From Sporosarcina sp. P2 (GTDB taxonomy: Bacteria; Bacillota; Bacilli; Bacillales_A; Planococcaceae), in NCBI RefSeq assembly GCF_002743255.1, contig NZ_PDYY01000008.1:98415-162414 (forward strand): a stretch of 64,000 nt of DNA, written 5' to 3'. Under the pieces are notes generated by a model. It searched no databases. It was given only the letters and a program-made list of their open reading frames with translations, and had not been told where the DNA came from. Shown here piece by piece: positions 61,406 to 64,000 of this stretch. The first letter of the stretch is position 1, and each line of letters starts with the position of its first letter. Both the position numbers and the translations under genes were made by a program.

Positions 61406-63820
61406 ATGAGTTATAAGCACACGCAAATTGAAGAGAAGTGGCAAAAGTATTGGAAAGATCACGATACATACAAAATGGTTGACGATCCATCCAAGCCTAA
61501 ATTTTACGCATTGGATATGTTTCCCTATCCGTCAGGCGCGGGTCTGCACGTTGGGCATCCACTTGGCTATATCGCGACAGATATTTTAAGTGCATTCAAA
61601 CGTAAGCAAGGATATAACGTATTGCACCCTATGGGATGGGATGCATTCGGATTGCCTGCTGAGCAGTATGCGATTGATACAGGAAATGATCCAGCTGAAT
61701 TTACAGCGAAGAACATTGCAACATTTAAACGCCAAATGCAAGATCTTGGATTTTCTTATGATTGGTCTCGTGAAATCAATACAACGGATCCAAGCTATTA
61801 TAAATGGACGCAGTGGATTTTCATTCAACTATATAAACGTGGTCTGGCGTATATTGATGAAGTAGCAGTTAACTGGTGCCCAGCGCTAGGAACGGTACTG
61901 GCGAATGAAGAAGTGATCGACGGTTTGTCTGAGCGTGGAAATCATCCAGTTGAAAGACGTCCAATGCGCCAATGGGTGTTGCGGATTACGGAATACGCAG
62001 ATCGTCTGTTAGAAGACTTGGAAGATTTGGACTGGCCTGAAAGCCTAAAAGACATGCAACGCAACTGGATCGGTCGTTCGGAAGGCGCACAATTAACGTT
62101 TGAAATTGCAGACACTGAGCATTCATTCGAAGCATTTACTACACGTCCGGATACGATTTTTGGTGCGACGTATGCAGTGTTGGCTCCTGAACATAAATTA
62201 GTCAGTGCCATCACTACCGATGCACAGCGTGAAGCAGTAGAAAAATATATTGAATCCGTAAAATCAAAAAGTGATCTTGAGCGTACAGATTTGGCAAAAG
62301 ACAAATCGGGCGTATTTACCGGAGCATACGCAATCAACCCTGCAAGCGGTGCAAAAATGCCGATCTGGATTGCAGACTATGTATTGGCTACGTATGGCAC
62401 AGGTGCAATCATGGCGGTTCCTGCACATGATGAGCGTGACTATGAGTTTGCGGAAAAATTCGATTTACCGATTGTGGAAGTTGTTGCGGGCGGAAACATT
62501 GAAGAAGAAGCATATGCAGGAGAAGGCGAACACGTGAATTCGGATTTCCTAAATGGATTAGGGAAAGAAGAAGCTATTGCAAAGTCCATTGAATGGTTCG
62601 AAGAGAATGGTACGGGCGAACGCAAAATTACGTATCGTCTGCGCGATTGGTTATTCTCTCGTCAGCGTTATTGGGGCGAACCGATTCCTGTCATTCATTG
62701 GGAAGATGGCACGATGACTACAGTCGATGAATCTGAATTGCCGTTGATGTTGCCGGTGACCGATAATATTAAGCCAAGCGGAACAGGTGAATCACCACTT
62801 GCAAATATTACGGAGTGGGTCAATGTCGTCGATCCAGAAACAGGTATGAAAGGTCGTCGCGAAACGAACACGATGCCACAATGGGCAGGAAGTTGCTGGT
62901 ATTACTTGCGTTATATCGATCCGAATAATGATGACATGATAATTGACCCGAAATTGGCTGAACGTTGGTTGCCTGTTGATATCTACGTAGGGGGAGCGGA
63001 GCACGCAGTTCTGCATTTATTGTATGCTCGTTTCTGGCATAAAGTATTGTACGATATTGGAGTTGTACAAACGAAAGAGCCATTCCAAAAGCTCTTCAAC
63101 CAAGGGATGATCTTAGGTGAAGGACATGTGAAAATGTCTAAGTCGCTAGGTAACGTCATCAATCCGGATGATATCGTTCATTCACACGGTGCAGACACAT
63201 TGCGTATTTATGAAATGTTCATGGGACCACTGGATGCATCAAAAGAATGGTCTACAAATGGACTAGACGGATCTCGCCGTTTCCTTGATCGCATTTGGCG
63301 TCTGCTCGTCAATGAAGATGATACATTGACAGATAAATTGACGGATGAAACCGGCGGACCGCTAGAGAAAGTCTATAATCAGACAGTCAAAAAAGTTACA
63401 GAAGATTACGAAGCCATGCGCAATAATACAGCGATTTCTCAATTGATGGTATTTATTAATGAAAGCTATAAAGCAGAGAAGTTGCCAAAAGCTTATATTG
63501 AAGGATTCCTTCTGTTAATTTCACCTATCACGCCACACTTGGCTGAAGAATTGTGGTCGAAACTAGGTCACACGGACACGATTGCCTATGCACAGTGGCC
63601 GACATTTGATGAAGCAAAATTATCGGATGACACAGTGGAAGTAGCGGTACAGATCAACGGTAAGATTCGTGCGAAAATTACTGTAGCCAAAGATAGCTCG
63701 AAAGAAGAGTTAGAGCAAGTGGCTTTGGCAAACGAAGACGTGAAGCAATGGATGGAAGGTAAGGAATTGAAGAAGATTATTGCGATTCCTGGACGCCTTG
63801 TAAATATTGTAGCGGGTTAA
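61406..63820 (+). CDS. leuS: Leucyl-tRNA synthetase
   Basis: An 804-aa class Ia synthetase. HIGH-type motif [15 protein letters not shown] is near residue 42, the editing domain contains [12 protein letters not shown], and the KMSKS loop is [12 protein letters not shown] near residue 575. The C-terminal anticodon-binding and LeuS domains end in [11 protein letters not shown]. The true ATG is 61406 after GGAGGAG; the longer frame reads through the T-box leader. Confidence 0.97.
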   Translation: MSYKHTQIEEKWQKYWKDHDTYKMVDDPSKPKFYALDMFPYPSGAGLHVGHPLGYIATDILSAFKRKQGYNVLHPMGWDAFGLPAEQYAIDTGNDPAEFTAKNIATFKRQMQDLGFSYDWSREINTTDPSYYKWTQWIFIQLYKRGLAYIDEVAVNWCPALGTVLANEEVIDGLSERGNHPVERRPMRQWVLRITEYADRLLEDLEDLDWPESLKDMQRNWIGRSEGAQLTFEIADTEHSFEAFTTRPDTIFGATYAVLAPEHKLVSAITTDAQREAVEKYIESVKSKSDLERTDLAKDKSGVFTGAYAINPASGAKMPIWIADYVLATYGTGAIMAVPAHDERDYEFAEKFDLPIVEVVAGGNIEEEAYAGEGEHVNSDFLNGLGKEEAIAKSIEWFEENGTGERKITYRLRDWLFSRQRYWGEPIPVIHWEDGTMTTVDESELPLMLPVTDNIKPSGTGESPLANITEWVNVVDPETGMKGRRETNTMPQWAGSCWYYLRYIDPNNDDMIIDPKLAERWLPVDIYVGGAEHAVLHLLYARFWHKVLYDIGVVQTKEPFQKLFNQGMILGEGHVKMSKSLGNVINPDDIVHSHGADTLRIYEMFMGPLDASKEWSTNGLDGSRRFLDRIWRLLVNEDDTLTDKLTDETGGPLEKVYNQTVKKVTEDYEAMRNNTAISQLMVFINESYKAEKLPKAYIEGFLLLISPITPHLAEELWSKLGHTDTIAYAQWPTFDEAKLSDDTVEVAVQINGKIRAKITVAKDSSKEELEQVALANEDVKQWMEGKELKKIIAIPGRLVNIVAG

Positions 63821-63830
63821 TGAAATGTAG

Positions 63831-63866
63831 AAAGCCGGTTGGAGATTTTCTCCAACCGGCTTTTTC
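63831..63866 (+). terminator. Terminator of leuS
   Basis: AAAGCCGGTTGGAGA / TCTCCAACCGGCTTT stem with TTTTTC; it lies directly upstream of the group II intron boundary. Confidence 0.92.
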
Positions 63867-63869
63867 GAT

Positions 63870-64000
63870 GTGCGCCCAGCATGGGTGTAGTCTATAGGGT
63901 GCAAGTCCCGAACTGTGAAGGCAGAAGTAACAGTTAGCTCAACGCAAGGGTGTCCATGGTGACGTGGAATCTGAAGGAAGCGAGCGGCAAACCTCCGGTC
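63870..64000 (+). mobile_element. 5' end of a group II intron (runs off the window)
   Basis: The sequence begins GTGCGCCCAGCATGGGTG and continues with TCTATAGGGTGCAAGTCCC and AAGGGTGTCC, which I recognise as the start of domain I of bacterial group II introns that encode a reverse transcriptase/maturase. The boundary lies four bases after the T-run of the leuS terminator, a site typical of class C introns, which insert behind intrinsic terminators. The catalytic 3' domains and the maturase frame lie beyond the window, so completeness cannot be judged. Confidence 0.8.

Noticed and set aside
1..64000. CRISPR arrays, toxin-antitoxin pairs, restriction systems or prophage genes
   Set aside because: No repeat-spacer pattern, no recognisable Cas, methylase-endonuclease, toxin or phage structural genes anywhere in the window.

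Overview
The window looks like a chromosomal segment of a low-GC, endospore-forming Bacillales bacterium, most likely Planococcaceae (Sporosarcina-like). That placement is inferred from gene families: Tlp spore protein, YtxJ, YfkAB, YtqA/MnmM, QueT, BrnQ, a Leu T-box ahead of leuS and CcpA-type control. No rRNA or tRNA gene, prophage or CRISPR array was seen. A group II intron begins in the last 131 bases.

Layout. 1-1565: end of a histidine operon (hisIE, hisC). 1743-4552: a bacterial homologue of archaeal cyclic 2,3-diphosphoglycerate synthetase, a small membrane protein and rlmN. 4547-8521: a response regulator, histidine kinase and Sco1 operon facing a His-rich YtkA/FixH-like lipoprotein, probably for copper or cytochrome oxidase maintenance. 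8644-12488: ASCH protein, DUF2269 membrane protein, orphan MetQ-type lipoprotein, radical-SAM YfkAB and a SEC-C protein. 12581-18395: ptsHI and fruRKA placed head to head around an array of five 10-bp repeats that I read as a shared FruR operator. 18550-21411: small conserved genes, then pbuE behind an adenine riboswitch. 21624-24670: a DUF2829 (Tad2-type) gene, an SDR, queT behind a leader with preQ1-II architecture, a decay zone with an XRE remnant and a truncated DHA2 transporter, and a GmhB-type phosphatase.

25096-30527: a very large membrane-anchored glycosidase-like protein and an acyltransferase-SGNH protein, both likely to act on surface polysaccharide. 30613-36000: tlp, a cysteine-less YtxJ, a methyltransferase, a DUF3887 lipoprotein, a broken rhodanese gene, a cupin, a flavoprotein disulfide reductase and pdxK. 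36112-45599: an HxlR/LLM pair, pepF, a thioesterase, an Fsr-type MFS, cysK and an ABC importer of the sulfonate class. 45690-50741: a sirtuin and sbcDC. 51040-58363: brnQ, a GntR regulator, and a DUF485-actP / cNMP-CBS-DUF294 / DnaQ-like exonuclease block with a cre site. 58473-64000: a small membrane protein, a YueD-like SDR, mnmM and ytqA, a Leu T-box, leuS, and the 5' end of a group II intron just after the leuS terminator.

The most notable content is RNA and operator control: an adenine riboswitch, a probable preQ1-II riboswitch outside the group I associate it with, a Leu T-box, a helical-phase FruR operator array and a cre site. No defence island or clearly new multi-gene system was recognised. 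The best candidates for undescribed biology are the Sco/two-component/His-rich lipoprotein module, the 1059-aa anchored enzyme, the bacterial cDPGS-like protein and the chromosomal Tad2-like protein.
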